A stretch of DNA of 64,000 nucleotides from Nodosilinea sp. E11 (lineage in GTDB: Bacteria; Cyanobacteriota; Cyanobacteriia; Phormidesmidales; Phormidesmidaceae): contig NZ_CP136520.1 in NCBI RefSeq assembly GCF_032813545.1, positions 1,358,001-1,422,000 of the forward strand, read 5' to 3'. How positions within the stretch are numbered: position 1 is the first letter of the stretch; every line of letters begins with the position of its first letter. The notes under the pieces are model-generated. The model made no database searches. It was not told where the DNA came from and worked only from the letters and a program-made list of their open reading frames with translations. A program made the translations under genes and the position numbers. Shown here in pieces: positions 16,306 through 25,757 of this stretch.

Positions 16306-17985
16306 TTATTCCAGGCCGGGTAGCCCAGACTCTAGTTGTTCTACCACGGCTGCCGGTAGATCGTGCACCCGGTGGAGACGAAACGGATCGGCGCTGACCG
16401 CCTCGACGTAGGCCGCGGTTAAAAACGGCCTATAGTCTTCCCGCTCGGCCAAATACACCTGGCTAAAGGCCACCACTAGAGACTTGTTTACCCCCCGCGT
16501 GGCGGCCAGAGCTTCGTCAAGGCCCTGATCGAAGGCGTCGTCTAGGTACAAAAAGCGCGTGGCCAATTTGGTAAAGTCAGGCCCGTGGGAGGTATTTTCG
16601 CCCAGGTATAGATAGCGATCGCGGCTTTGCAGCCAGCTAAAGGCGGCCACCTGCTGGGGCACCACCGGGGCCAGCAGGTCGACTTCGCCGCCAAACACCA
16701 TGGTGGGCACCGCGATCTGCCCCAACCCCCGAGGGCCAAACAGGTTAGACACCGTGGCAAAGGCCATCACCAGCTTGACCCGCTCATCGTGGGTGCCCTG
16801 GGCAAAGCGCGCCATCACCGCTGAATCGGTCTGCAACTCTAGGGCACGGCACTCCAGCACCATAGCGGCATCGAGCAGTAGGTTGGCGGCAGGGTGGCAG
16901 CGGCGGGCCAGGCGCTCAAAGTCGATGCTGGCCCCGCCCAGGGCCAGGGCAGTATAGCCGCCAAAGGAGTGGCCAACGACGGCTACTCGGTCAACCTTCA
17001 ACCGATTCTCAAAGGTGCTGCCGTTAAGGCGCTCCAGCTCGTCCAGCAAAAAGCTCACATCCAGGGGGCGGTCGAGAAACTCCCGTGCTCTAAAGGTTTC
17101 ATGGTCTAGGCCAGTGAGCAGGGCCTGTTTTTGGGTGCTGTTGCTGCCCACGTGCTCGGGCAAGGCCACCGCCAAGCCGTGGGAGGCCGCGTGGGCCGCC
17201 AGGTCAAAAAAGGTGGTGCGGCTGTCGCCCAGCCCGTGGGAGATCACCACCACGGGCAGCGGCCCGGCTACCGCCGCTGAAGTTTGAGGTAAAAATAGGT
17301 CGACGGCGTAGGTGCGATCGCGACTGGCATCGTTCAGGGTGAGAGAAACCTGACGACTGCCGTAGGGGCCGGGCTGGGTAAGGTCGGGCAGGGCCTCTAG
17401 ATCGAGCAGCGGCGACTGGGCAGCCTCTAATTCTGACTGCTGCTGGATGGCGGCGGCAATGGTGCGGGTGACGGTGGCCTCGGCTTGAACCTGGCGGGCG
17501 ATCGCCCCGGCCTGGGACAGATCTAGCCGCAGACTGCTGGTGGGAAAGTGCTGCACGATGTCGATTGGAGCCAGTTCACCATCAGCGGCGGCGGCCACGA
17601 TCGCCGCCCGCAGCGCCTGCCGTCCATTCAGCCCGGCCTCGGTTTGAACCACCTGGCCGAGAAACTCCAGGCTGCGATCGCCCATGGGGCTGTTAAACCA
17701 TTGAGAAATTGGCACCACATCGACCGATCGGCTGGCAGTCAGCGCCGATCGCAGCCCCTGCTGCTGAGCCGGGCTGAGCCGTCGCAAAAAGGGCGCGAGC
17801 GACCGATCGACCACGCCGGTTTCGGCAAAGGTGACCAGCGACTCGACCGAAATAGAGCGGCTGAAGGGGCCAAACTCTAGCACTAAGGTATCGGCGGCCC
17901 TGAGCGGCCTGGCCATAGCTACAGTGGTGCTCAGGCCCAGAGCAAGGGCCATCAAAAACTTGAACGGGCGATCGCACAGTGGCAT
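16306..17985 (-). CDS. DUF1400-type alpha/beta hydrolase, exported
   Basis: A 559-residue protein. The signal peptide is residues ~1-30 (FLMALALGLSTTVAMA, then RPLRAA). Residues ~31-160 form the DUF1400 domain that precedes the hydrolase in cyanobacteria. The alpha/beta-hydrolase domain runs from about residue 215. It has the oxyanion-side HGLGDS motif and nucleophile S340 in GHSFGG. An acidic residue lies in GGEVDLLAP, and the His is probably that in NTSHGPDF. It resembles dienelactone hydrolase/PAF-acetylhydrolase-type esterases. It likely acts in the periplasm on ester substrates that cannot be named. Confidence 0.85.
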   Translation of the reverse strand: MPLCDRPFKFLMALALGLSTTVAMARPLRAADTLVLEFGPFSRSISVESLVTFAETGVVDRSLAPFLRRLSPAQQQGLRSALTASRSVDVVPISQWFNSPMGDRSLEFLGQVVQTEAGLNGRQALRAAIVAAAADGELAPIDIVQHFPTSSLRLDLSQAGAIARQVQAEATVTRTIAAAIQQQSELEAAQSPLLDLEALPDLTQPGPYGSRQVSLTLNDASRDRTYAVDLFLPQTSAAVAGPLPVVVISHGLGDSRTTFFDLAAHAASHGLAVALPEHVGSNSTQKQALLTGLDHETFRAREFLDRPLDVSFLLDELERLNGSTFENRLKVDRVAVVGHSFGGYTALALGGASIDFERLARRCHPAANLLLDAAMVLECRALELQTDSAVMARFAQGTHDERVKLVMAFATVSNLFGPRGLGQIAVPTMVFGGEVDLLAPVVPQQVAAFSWLQSRDRYLYLGENTSHGPDFTKLATRFLYLDDAFDQGLDEALAATRGVNKSLVVAFSQVYLAEREDYRPFLTAAYVEAVSADPFRLHRVHDLPAAVVEQLESGLPGLE

Positions 17986-18065
17986 AGGGCAGCAGCAAAA
18001 AGTACCCGCATTTTCCCTCAGAATCCTGGGGATTTTCTAGGAAAGTCGTCGTCGTCCCAAATTCT

Positions 18066-18626
18066 CTAAAACCCCAGCGACAGTTGCTCCTGCCCAACCG
18101 CCCTCTTCCCCAGAGCCAGATTCACGCCTTCGTGGCGCAGCAGCCACTGTTTGCGGTCTAACCCGCCCGCGTAGCCCGTGAGCTGGCCCTGGGTACCCAC
18201 TACCCGGTGGCAGGGCAGGGCGATCGCCACTGGGTTCAGCGAGTTGGCCATCCCCACAGCGCGGTAAGCCGCAGGCTTGCCAACCCTGGTCGCCAATTCA
18301 CCGTAGGAGGCCACCGTACCAGCCGGAATCTGCCGCAGCGCCAGCCACACCTGTTGCTGAAAGGGCGTGCCCCCCGGATTGACGGGCACCGCATCAAAAC
18401 TGTGCAGATCGCCATCTAGGTAGGCGCTGAGGCGATCGGTAAAGCCCTGGGGATTGGAACAGGGAGTGAGGGTGACGGCGGCAAATCGCTTGTTTATCAG
18501 CCGCAGCAGACGAGCTTCGTAGTCGGCAAAGTCGAGGGCACAGAGCGACCCCCCATCCGATACCAGCAGAATGTCACCGATCGCCGAGGGTAGGGTGTCA
18601 ATCCAGAGTTCAGTGGTCACAGACAT
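18066..18626 (-). CDS. ogt: Methylated-DNA-protein-cysteine methyltransferase
   Basis: A 186-residue DNA repair protein that removes alkyl groups from O6-alkylguanine by transferring them to its own Cys. The active site is LPCHRVVG with Cys139. The helix-turn-helix has the arginine finger in YRAVGMAN (R122), and the family pattern TPFQQQVW...IPAGTVASYGELA precedes it. The N-terminal ribonuclease-like domain is short and there is no Ada-type regulatory domain, so this is the Ogt form. It is a single gene divergent from the membrane glycosyltransferase at 18862. Confidence 0.92.
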   Translation of the reverse strand: MSVTTELWIDTLPSAIGDILLVSDGGSLCALDFADYEARLLRLINKRFAAVTLTPCSNPQGFTDRLSAYLDGDLHSFDAVPVNPGGTPFQQQVWLALRQIPAGTVASYGELATRVGKPAAYRAVGMANSLNPVAIALPCHRVVGTQGQLTGYAGGLDRKQWLLRHEGVNLALGKRAVGQEQLSLGF

Positions 18627-18861
18627 AACGCCTGATGGGCAAGGTACCCCCGCATTTTAGGGCCAGGGGCAGGCAAAAGGCCGATCGGCAACCCTAAAGA
18701 CAACCTCAGGCAGCAAACGTCTAGGCAGCTCAGCCCCGCATTGGCTATGGGCTCTGCTCTATTAGCCTAAACTTTTTTCTGCTCAATCATCCCCTGTGGG
18801 GGCAACAGCAGGCCTAGGCTTGAAGGTTATGATGCGAGTTTAGATTGTCTCCCTCACCGCT

Positions 18862-20640
18862 ATGCAGTTATTCAAAACTTGGCAGCTACCCGCCCCAGCG
18901 GTGTGGCTAGCAGGGTGGTTTTTGCTGGCTCTCGGCTTGCGTCTAGCGTTTTTAGTCAGCAAGCCCTTCTGGATGGATGAGGTGGCCACAGTTATCTTTA
19001 GCCTGGGCAACAGCAGCTACTCAATGCCCCTAGACCAGGTGATTTCCCTCGATCAACTGCTAACGCCGCTACAGCCGCGCCCTGAGGCAAGCGTGGGCTC
19101 AACCATTCACTACCTGCTTCAAGAAGACAATCACCCGCCTGCCTACTTCGCCCTAGCCCACGGTTGGATGGCGCTGTTCCCGACCTTCCAGGGCGTAGCC
19201 TCCCCCTGGGCGGCACGGGCCTTACCGGCCCTGCTAGGGGCCTTGAGCGTACCGGCGGTCTATCTAGCGGGGTGGTGGGGGTTTCGCTCGGTACTGGCGG
19301 GGCAGATCAGCGCCGCCCTGATGGCTGTATCGCCCTTTGGGGTCGCCATGGCGCAAGAAGCTCGCCACTACGGCATGACCACCTTAATGATCTCCCTAGG
19401 GCTAGCCTGTTTTGCCGTCGGCGCTAGAAGCCTGCATCGTCCCGCCGCCCCAGCCCCACCGCCTGCCCCCATATCACCGGCTTTTGGACTGCTGTGGGTG
19501 GGGGTCAATGCCCTGGCCTTTGCCACCCACTACTTCACAGCGCTGGCGCTGCTGGCTCAGGCATTGGTGCTGCTGGGCCTCGCCTGGCACCAGGGTCGCA
19601 GGCGGCCCCAACTCCTCTGGCAACGGCCCTGGCGACGGCTGTACTGGGTCATGCTCGGCACCTTGGCAACCTGCCTGGTGTGGCTACCAGTGCTGCTTAA
19701 CTTCTATGGCAGCAGCCAGTCCTCAAATTTGGCCATCGACCTCAGCCAGCCTCGGCTGTGGTTAGACCCGATCGCCCAAATGCTGGCCGGGCTGATCTTT
19801 ATGGTGATCACCCCGATTACCCATACCCAGGGAGCGATCGGCCTGGGGGCCGTCGTGCTGTCGGTGCTGGTGCTGCTGCCCGTGCTGCTGTGGCTAGGGG
19901 CGCGGCTAGGGGCAGCTCGCTCCCTGGTTAATCGCTCCGAGGCTGGCCGGTTTGGCCTAGTCGTGATGGGCGGGTTTGTACTGGCTGCGATCGCCCTATT
20001 TTTCGCCGTCAGCTACGGCCTAGCGATGGATATTACCCGAGGTCACCGCTACAACGTCGTCTTTCACCCCGGTGTGATGGTGCTGTTAGGCGGTTTGCTC
20101 GCCGTCTACTGGCCAGAAACAAAGGCACAAAAGACCTCAGGCCGCATCCCCTTCACTCAGCACAAAATCACCGGGCGGCGCAGCGTGCAGATTTTTTGGC
20201 TGGCGGGCTTAGTCAGCACCCTATTTGTCGTTAACAATTTAGCCTTCGCCAAGTATTACAATCCCGCCCAATTTGTCCGCACCGTCCAAAGCGAGTCTAC
20301 CCATCCCGCTCTCGTGGGCTTTCCTAACCCCATTGACGCTAAACCCACAGTACTGGGCCTTGAACTCCTGAGCATTGGCTGGGAGATCCACCGCCATTTT
20401 CATCCTCAAGATCCTGCCAGCCAGTGGTCAGAGCCACCCCAGTTTTTCATCTGGACCTTGCCCAGCAACCCAGCCACACCCCCCGAAGAAAAATTGGCAG
20501 ACATTCTCTCGACCTTGCCGCACCCCTTCGACCTGTGGTTTCTCCACACCGCCGCCGACCTAAGCGACTACGGCTGTACTCAGGTGACCCAGGCCAGCCA
20601 GGGCAGTCACCCCTACAGCCACTACGAGTGCACGTCTTAA
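18862..20640 (+). CDS. GT39/PMT-like integral membrane glycosyltransferase
   Basis: A 592-residue polytopic protein with about nine to eleven hydrophobic helices. The first periplasmic loop carries FWMDEVAT, where the acidic pair matches the catalytic Asp-Glu region of GT-C enzymes of the PMT/ArnT type. A downstream loop has DNHPPAYFALAHGW, the second characteristic motif. Such enzymes use polyprenyl-phosphate sugars to glycosylate lipids, proteins or glycans on the outer face of the membrane. The soluble C-terminal tail (~residues 450-592) has no recognised domain. The acceptor is unknown. Confidence 0.8.
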   Translation: MQLFKTWQLPAPAVWLAGWFLLALGLRLAFLVSKPFWMDEVATVIFSLGNSSYSMPLDQVISLDQLLTPLQPRPEASVGSTIHYLLQEDNHPPAYFALAHGWMALFPTFQGVASPWAARALPALLGALSVPAVYLAGWWGFRSVLAGQISAALMAVSPFGVAMAQEARHYGMTTLMISLGLACFAVGARSLHRPAAPAPPPAPISPAFGLLWVGVNALAFATHYFTALALLAQALVLLGLAWHQGRRRPQLLWQRPWRRLYWVMLGTLATCLVWLPVLLNFYGSSQSSNLAIDLSQPRLWLDPIAQMLAGLIFMVITPITHTQGAIGLGAVVLSVLVLLPVLLWLGARLGAARSLVNRSEAGRFGLVVMGGFVLAAIALFFAVSYGLAMDITRGHRYNVVFHPGVMVLLGGLLAVYWPETKAQKTSGRIPFTQHKITGRRSVQIFWLAGLVSTLFVVNNLAFAKYYNPAQFVRTVQSESTHPALVGFPNPIDAKPTVLGLELLSIGWEIHRHFHPQDPASQWSEPPQFFIWTLPSNPATPPEEKLADILSTLPHPFDLWFLHTAADLSDYGCTQVTQASQGSHPYSHYECTS

Positions 20641-20650
20641 ACCGCTACAA

Positions 20651-20683
20651 AAACAAAAAAGACGCAGCCAGAGGCTACGTCTT
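20651..20683 (-). terminator. Terminator of glnB
   Basis: On the minus strand the stem arms (20673-20683 and 20659-20669) pair with one mismatch around a 3-nt loop. They are followed by TTTTGTTT at 20658-20651. The stem ends 25 bp after the glnB stop codon and faces the convergent membrane glycosyltransferase gene. Confidence 0.75.
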
Positions 20684-20707
20684 GGGTTGAGGCATCAACG
20701 GTGAGCT

Positions 20708-21049
<342 letters not shown>

Positions 21050-21092
21050 TCAGACTAGGGTGCTTCAGCAATTATCTCTTAGCTTCGGTCTA

Positions 21093-21135
21093 TGTTTATC
21101 GGGCCTGACCCTTAGAATACTGTATCGCTAGCTAC
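21093..21135 (-). promoter_or_regulatory. NtcA-activated promoter of glnB
   Basis: 21122-21135 reads GTA-N8-TAC, the exact NtcA consensus. 23 nt downstream on the minus strand is TAAACA (21098-21093), a near -10. This spacing is that of class II NtcA promoters, where the activator replaces the -35 box. The predicted transcript would start about 40 nt before the glnB ATG. Confidence 0.7.
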
Positions 21136-21207
21136 AAAAGCCCCGGCAAACCCTGGGCACCTCGCTCAGCGCATCTGGTCAAACCCCATGGTCAAGGCAT
21201 CGGTGCC

Positions 21208-21888
21208 CTAGCGAGAGTTACTCAATAGGGGTTTCATGATCAAAAATCCGGCCCCAAAGGCACTGATCACAATCAGCAGAATCGTCGCCGCTAACCATAG
21301 CCCACTGAGGTCAGCAGGGCGCTGGCTCAGCTGGCCCGGACGGTTACTCTCTAGCCGCTCTTCGGTGTAGAGCCGCTGGGGCGGAGCTGCCTGGGGCCGC
21401 TGAGGTGGCTTCGATGCCTTTTTGGTCTTGGCCTTAGGCTTCACCATTTGAGTGATTTGGTTAGCCAAAGAAGAGACCCCTTCGCCCATCGATTCCGATA
21501 GACGATCGGGTAAAGACGCGGTCTCTTCATGCACCTGTGTCGGATACAGGGGAGCAATGGCTGAGGCCTCAGCGCCAAAGTTGGACTCCAGCGGCCGCAT
21601 GCCGCTGGCCATCTCCACGGGCTGAGGCTGGCTGCCCTCAATGGCCTGTTTCAGCCGGGCCGCCGAGTCGGCAAAGCGAATCATTTCTTGGCGCAGTACC
21701 TGGTTTTGCTGGGTAATCTGCTGGTTTTGCTGGGTCAGCGAATCTACCATGGCCTGGGTGGCCCGCAACTCGGTAGCCAGCTCTCGATAGACCGAGATCG
21801 GTACCGAAGGCGATTGGCGGTTGCCCTGGGGTGCCTCTGGAGCCACCGCCCCAGGGTAAGCAGAGTCGGAGGAAAAAGGTACGTTCAT
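21208..21888 (-). CDS. Coiled-coil protein with C-terminal membrane anchor, function unknown
   Basis: A 226-residue protein starting at MNVPFSSDSAYPG. A TTG start further upstream (21969) is possible but less likely. Residues ~35-90 contain a Gln-rich coiled coil (LTQQNQQITQQNQVLRQE). A disordered, basic Pro/Lys-rich segment follows (~150-190). One transmembrane helix lies near residues 195-216 (LWLAATILLIVISAFGAGFL) and the tail is short. I do not recognise a family beyond a cyanobacterial conserved protein. The gene sits upstream of glnB in the same direction, but the NtcA promoter lies between them. Confidence 0.65.
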   Translation of the reverse strand: MNVPFSSDSAYPGAVAPEAPQGNRQSPSVPISVYRELATELRATQAMVDSLTQQNQQITQQNQVLRQEMIRFADSAARLKQAIEGSQPQPVEMASGMRPLESNFGAEASAIAPLYPTQVHEETASLPDRLSESMGEGVSSLANQITQMVKPKAKTKKASKPPQRPQAAPPQRLYTEERLESNRPGQLSQRPADLSGLWLAATILLIVISAFGAGFLIMKPLLSNSR

Positions 21889-22080
21889 GATGACGGTAGA
21901 AGGGGCAATAAAGACAAAAACAAGTCTGAAAAGGAGTCGGCTAAATTGGTCTGCCCAAGGGTAGTTCAAATTAGAGCAATTGCACCAGATTTAGTCAAGA
22001 AAAGTTTTTCAAGCTCAACCATGCCAGAAGTGCACAGCAATATAGCCATGATCACCTGGGTTAGGACATCCAGAAGCCCT

Positions 22081-22108
22081 AAGAAGGTTTGAACGTTCAA
22101 ACGTTCTT
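22081..22108. repeat. 28-bp near-perfect palindrome
   Basis: The inner 16 bp (22087-22102) GTTTGAACGTTCAAAC are perfectly symmetric, and AAGAAG/GTTCTT extends the symmetry with one mismatch. It sits in the ~420-bp gene-free stretch 21889-22308, about 190 bp upstream of the coiled-coil gene. An operator for a dimeric regulator or a hairpin are both possible. I see nothing else distinctive in that stretch. Confidence 0.5.
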
Positions 22109-22308
22109 GAGGGAGATGTCTTAACCAGGCTGGCCACAGCAATACCTTGAACACCGTTCCAGCTTGGCAGCAGAGGACGGGCGGGCAGCTAGTACATCTT
22201 GCCTATACCGCTATGGTAGTGGCAAGACGTTGTTTCGGCGAGGCTGACGTAGCTATAGGTAGCCAGGCGCAGCATTCTCAAAAGCTTTAGGCCGCTGGCG
22301 CGCTACGC

Positions 22309-23085
22309 CTAGACTTGTCCCAGAGCCGCCTGGATGGCGGCGCTATCGGTCACAAAGCCAAAGCACTGGTTGACGTTGTAAACCGTGGCCAAGGTGCAGT
22401 AGTCGGGAGAGGTGGTGGCGCTACAATCGCTCACCAAAATGCAGTCGTAGCCTAAAAAGTTGGCGTCTTGCAGGGTCGCCATAACGCACTGATCGATATT
22501 GACCCCGGCAAAGAGCAGAGTGGTTTTGCCCAGATTGCGCAGCATGCTGTCGAGGGGAGTATCCCAAAAGCCACTCATGCGGTACTTATCGACCCAAATG
22601 TCTTGAGGCCCCTGCTCTAGCTCATCCACCACCGCTGCGGCCCAGCTGCCTTTCGTGAGCACTGGGGCTCCGTTGGCGGGTAGGGCATCGCCCAAACCCA
22701 CGCCGGCCCCGTTGGGGTTATAGACGTGGCGTAACCCGGCACTAATGTTGAGCAGATCGGGGCGATTGCCCCAGTTCACCCACACTACGGGCACCTGGGC
22801 CGATCGCAGGCTGGGCAGCAGCCCCTGCAACGGCTCAATGGCCCGGCGGGCGGGGGCGACATCGACCCCAATGCTGGCGAGCCAGCCGTCGGGGTGGCAG
22901 AAGTCGTTCTGCATATCGATCACCAGGCAGGCGGTTTTGCTGAGGTCAACCCGCAGCTGCTTGGTCTGGGTAGTCAGGGTGGCGAGACGGGGCTGTAGGG
23001 CTTGGCGGCTAACGTCAGCTACCTGATCGTCAACCCACCAAACGTTGGGTTCAACACCCAGAGGACGCAGGTTTGAATCTGCCAA
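22309..23085 (-). CDS. Isochorismatase-family cysteine hydrolase
   Basis: A 258-residue cytosolic amidohydrolase. The Asp-Lys-Cys triad is visible: D57 (VIDMQNDF), K167 (DKYRMSGF) and C200 (GVNIDQCVMATLQDA), with the usual cis-peptide segment just before the Cys. The GVNIDQCV sequence and the N-terminal extension resemble ureidoacrylate/biuret-type hydrolases (RutB-like) more than true isochorismatases. No rut genes are nearby, so the substrate is open. It is a single gene with no close partner. Confidence 0.85.
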   Translation of the reverse strand: MADSNLRPLGVEPNVWWVDDQVADVSRQALQPRLATLTTQTKQLRVDLSKTACLVIDMQNDFCHPDGWLASIGVDVAPARRAIEPLQGLLPSLRSAQVPVVWVNWGNRPDLLNISAGLRHVYNPNGAGVGLGDALPANGAPVLTKGSWAAAVVDELEQGPQDIWVDKYRMSGFWDTPLDSMLRNLGKTTLLFAGVNIDQCVMATLQDANFLGYDCILVSDCSATTSPDYCTLATVYNVNQCFGFVTDSAAIQAALGQV

Positions 23086-23260
23086 AACAGCCCTCCTCAG
23101 AGGTCAGGGGACAGGAAACCAAGGGAATAGCAGGCGACGAGCCGTTCAGTCATCCCATAAATAATGCAGGAATGCAGGCTTTGGCCAGGGAGTTAGAACC
23201 CGAGTCAAGGCTCCAATTGTAGGCTGGGGCCGCAAACAAGAACGGCCAGCCCGCAATACA

Positions 23261-24355
23261 TCAACCCATTTTGAGAGCTAGGGTGGCTAAGGCGGCCGTC
23301 AAGGCGTAGGCAACCCCAACCACCTGAATTTCAGACCAGCCCGACAGCTCAAAGTGATGGTGCAGAGGGGCCATCTTAAAGAAACGCTTGCCAACGCCGT
23401 CTGGCCCCTTGGTTGCCTTAAAATAGCCAACCTGAATAATTACCGATAGGGTTTCGGCAAAGAATAAAAGAGTGAGCACCAGCAAGGCAAATAGGTTGCC
23501 GCTGAGGATACCGACCGCTCCGAGGGCAGCCCCGAGAGCTAGGGAGCCCGTGTCGCCCATAAAGACGCGGGCGGGGTTGTGGTTGTGCAGCAAAAAGCCC
23601 AGGCAGGCTCCGGCCATCGCGGCACAGAAAACCATGAGATCGGGGTGGCTGGGGGCCACGATCGCCGCTAGCCCCATAAAGGCGATCGCGCCGGTGCCGC
23701 CCATCAGCCCATCGAGACCATCGGTAAGATTGGTGGCATTGCTCTCAGCCACCAGCACAAACCCAGCCAGGGGCCAAAACAAAAACCCAAGGGGCAGGCC
23801 CAGGCCCAGGGGCAGCGCCACGGTCGTAATGCTCTCCGGCTGACTGGTCAGCACCCAGAGACAAAACAGCATCGCCACAGCAACCTGCAAGCCCAGCTTG
23901 GTGCGGGGCGAAATTCCTTTATTCGAGCGGCGTTGAATCACCTGCCAGTCGTCAATCCAGCCAATGGCCCCGTAGGCCAGGGTAAGAGCCGATACCGCCA
24001 AGGCATCGCGGGCAAACCCCGTGGCCACCAGCGCGGTGATTACCGCCACAGGCACAAAAAAAGCGCCACCCATGGTAGGAGTGCCCGCTTTTTTCAGGTG
24101 TCCCTGGGGACCTTCTGCGCGAATAAATTGACCGGTTTTGAGCGCCCGCAGCAGAGGCACCCCCCAAAAACCCGCCAAACTGCTGCCCAAAGCCGCTACC
24201 AAAAATGGCACTGTCATCGAGGTGCCTAAGCCCAGACTGTGGTCTAAAACCCCATCTAGCCCTAGGGCAGCGGCACTGAGACCTAGGCTAAGCAACCAAA
24301 ACAGCCCCTGACCATTCAGCGACAGCCGATTGGGTGTTGAGAACTTCGCATCCAC
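23261..24355 (-). CDS. mraY: Phospho-N-acetylmuramoyl-pentapeptide transferase
   Basis: A 364-residue polytopic inner-membrane enzyme that makes lipid I from UDP-MurNAc-pentapeptide and undecaprenyl phosphate, the first membrane step of peptidoglycan synthesis. Conserved motifs are KKAGTPTMGG (nucleotide side), NLTDGLDGL with the catalytic Asp pair, FMGDTGSLALG, and LHHHFELSGWSE near the C-terminus. I chose the GTG at 24355 because GAGGAA lies 8 nt upstream and the protein then starts MDAKFSTPN. An earlier in-frame GTG at 24385 lacks such a site. It is not in a division/cell-wall cluster here, as is common in cyanobacteria. Confidence 0.95.
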   Translation of the reverse strand: MDAKFSTPNRLSLNGQGLFWLLSLGLSAAALGLDGVLDHSLGLGTSMTVPFLVAALGSSLAGFWGVPLLRALKTGQFIRAEGPQGHLKKAGTPTMGGAFFVPVAVITALVATGFARDALAVSALTLAYGAIGWIDDWQVIQRRSNKGISPRTKLGLQVAVAMLFCLWVLTSQPESITTVALPLGLGLPLGFLFWPLAGFVLVAESNATNLTDGLDGLMGGTGAIAFMGLAAIVAPSHPDLMVFCAAMAGACLGFLLHNHNPARVFMGDTGSLALGAALGAVGILSGNLFALLVLTLLFFAETLSVIIQVGYFKATKGPDGVGKRFFKMAPLHHHFELSGWSEIQVVGVAYALTAALATLALKMG

Positions 24356-24512
24356 TAACAATTCCTCAATATCGTCACACCACACACCAACAGGAGTCTA
24401 CTGGATGATCTTCCGATTGACTACGGTTTGGCGTCAGGAAATAGTCAGGAAGTTTAGACGACAGTCTCACACTAGGTGGCGAAGGTTAACAACACTTAAC
24501 GACAAATTGGCT

Positions 24513-24622
24513 CTTATCCCAACTCCTGGTTAGCTACCCCCGGTTCAGCAGGGCGCATGCCATGCACCCCTACGGGTTGGCCTTTTGGGAATTGGGGTTT
24601 TGTGAGTCGGATTTGGTATTAG
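24513..24622 (-). repeat. MITE-like palindromic repeat, copy C
   Basis: Read on the minus strand it begins TAATACCAAATCCGAC, has AAAACCCCAATT, and a core starting GTAGGGGTGCATGG and ending GCGCCCTGC. It then has TGAACCGGGGG and an end resembling AGGAGTTGGGATAAG. The core matches copy D more closely than copies A and B. It fills much of the 315-bp interval between mraY and the DUF3134 gene, where I see no gene. Confidence 0.65.
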
Positions 24623-24670
24623 TCAGGACTGTCTGACCAGATTTGACCTTTTGGGTCAAGTCTTTCCCGG

Positions 24671-24919
24671 TTAGTCATCATCATCGAGGGCAAGATCGGT
24701 ATCGTCATCTTCCTCAAAGCCGTCATCATTGCCCATCAGGTCTGAAATTTCTTCGTTTTCGGCCTCGTCAGGAATAGTTTCGATCACATCGCGGCTGCGC
24801 AGGCGGCCAATTTCCTCGAGCCAGCTCAGAATGGACGATCGCCCAGAAGACGGCAGAATAGGTGCCTTGGCGTCGCGGGGCACCTGGCGCAGAGAGGGGT
24901 TATAAATTTTTTCAGACAT
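24671..24919 (-). CDS. DUF3134 family protein
   Basis: An 82-residue acidic protein. The family start is recognisable: NPSLRQVPRDAKAPILP, then SSILSWLEEIGRLRSRD. The C-terminal third is almost entirely Asp/Glu. DUF3134 proteins are small and confined largely to cyanobacteria, with unknown function. The acidic tail suggests binding to a basic partner or cations. It is divergent from the fibrillin gene. Confidence 0.8.
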   Translation of the reverse strand: MSEKIYNPSLRQVPRDAKAPILPSSGRSSILSWLEEIGRLRSRDVIETIPDEAENEEISDLMGNDDGFEEDDDTDLALDDDD

Positions 24920-25044
24920 AGCAGTGGCCCTTTAGCGGCATACAGACGCTGTTATACAGACATTCCATGGTAACAGAGCGGCTTGGCGGCTGAGCCGCGA
25001 AGTTTTGCCGTATCATGCCCGTGGTACTGCCGTGGAGACTGGCC

Positions 25045-25638
25045 ATGTTGGGTAAAGCAGAGCTACTCGATGCCGTGGCCTCGGTCAACCGAGGTATTGC
25101 GGCCACCCCCAGCGATCGCACCGCCATTCAAGCGGCTGCCGCCACCCTAGAGGGCCGCAACCCCACCCCTCGACCGCTAGAGGCCAGCGATCGCCTCAAT
25201 GGTGACTGGCTACTGCTCTACACCACCAGCCAAGAGCTGCTAAATATCGATCGCATTCCCCTTGCTGCCCTAGGCCCGATCTACCAGTGCATTCGCCTGG
25301 CCGAAAACCGCATCTACAATATTGCCGAAGTCAACGGCCCACCCCTGCTCTCGGGCCTAGTGGCCGTGGCCGCCACCCTAGAGCCGGTCTCGGCCCAGCG
25401 GGTCAACGTGGGCTTTGAGCGCGGCGTGGTCGGTCTGCGCCAGGCCCTGGGCTACCGATCGCCCGCCCAGTTTATTCAGGCGCTGCAAAGCACCCCTAAG
25501 TTTTCGCTGCTCCAGGGCCTCGATTTTAGAATTAACCGCGATCGCTCCGCTGGCTGGCTCGAAGTCACCTACCTAGACGACGACCTACGCATTGGCCGGG
25601 GCAACCAAGGCAGTCTGTTTGTGCTGCAAAGGGTTTGA
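25045..25638 (+). CDS. PAP/fibrillin family lipid-associated protein
   Basis: A 197-residue protein of the plastid-lipid-associated/fibrillin family, lipocalin-like proteins tied to thylakoid lipid and photoprotection. Signature pieces are the early LNGDWLLLYTTSQELL strand, the central RVNVGFERGVVGL and the C-terminal GWLEVTYLDDDLRIGRGNQGSLFVL. I chose the ATG at 25045, preceded by GGAG, over an earlier ATG at 25015. It lies upstream of the glycan export permease but is probably not functionally linked. Confidence 0.88.
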   Translation: MLGKAELLDAVASVNRGIAATPSDRTAIQAAAATLEGRNPTPRPLEASDRLNGDWLLLYTTSQELLNIDRIPLAALGPIYQCIRLAENRIYNIAEVNGPPLLSGLVAVAATLEPVSAQRVNVGFERGVVGLRQALGYRSPAQFIQALQSTPKFSLLQGLDFRINRDRSAGWLEVTYLDDDLRIGRGNQGSLFVLQRV

Positions 25639-25757
25639 GCATCGCCGTTGGGTTACATGAGTTACCACCAATCGCCTCTAGGGTTGATACCCTTAGCCCT
25701 AAACCGGGGCATCTTGGGACGATACTGGCAAACCCTTTATTGTTTAAGACTGTGCCC

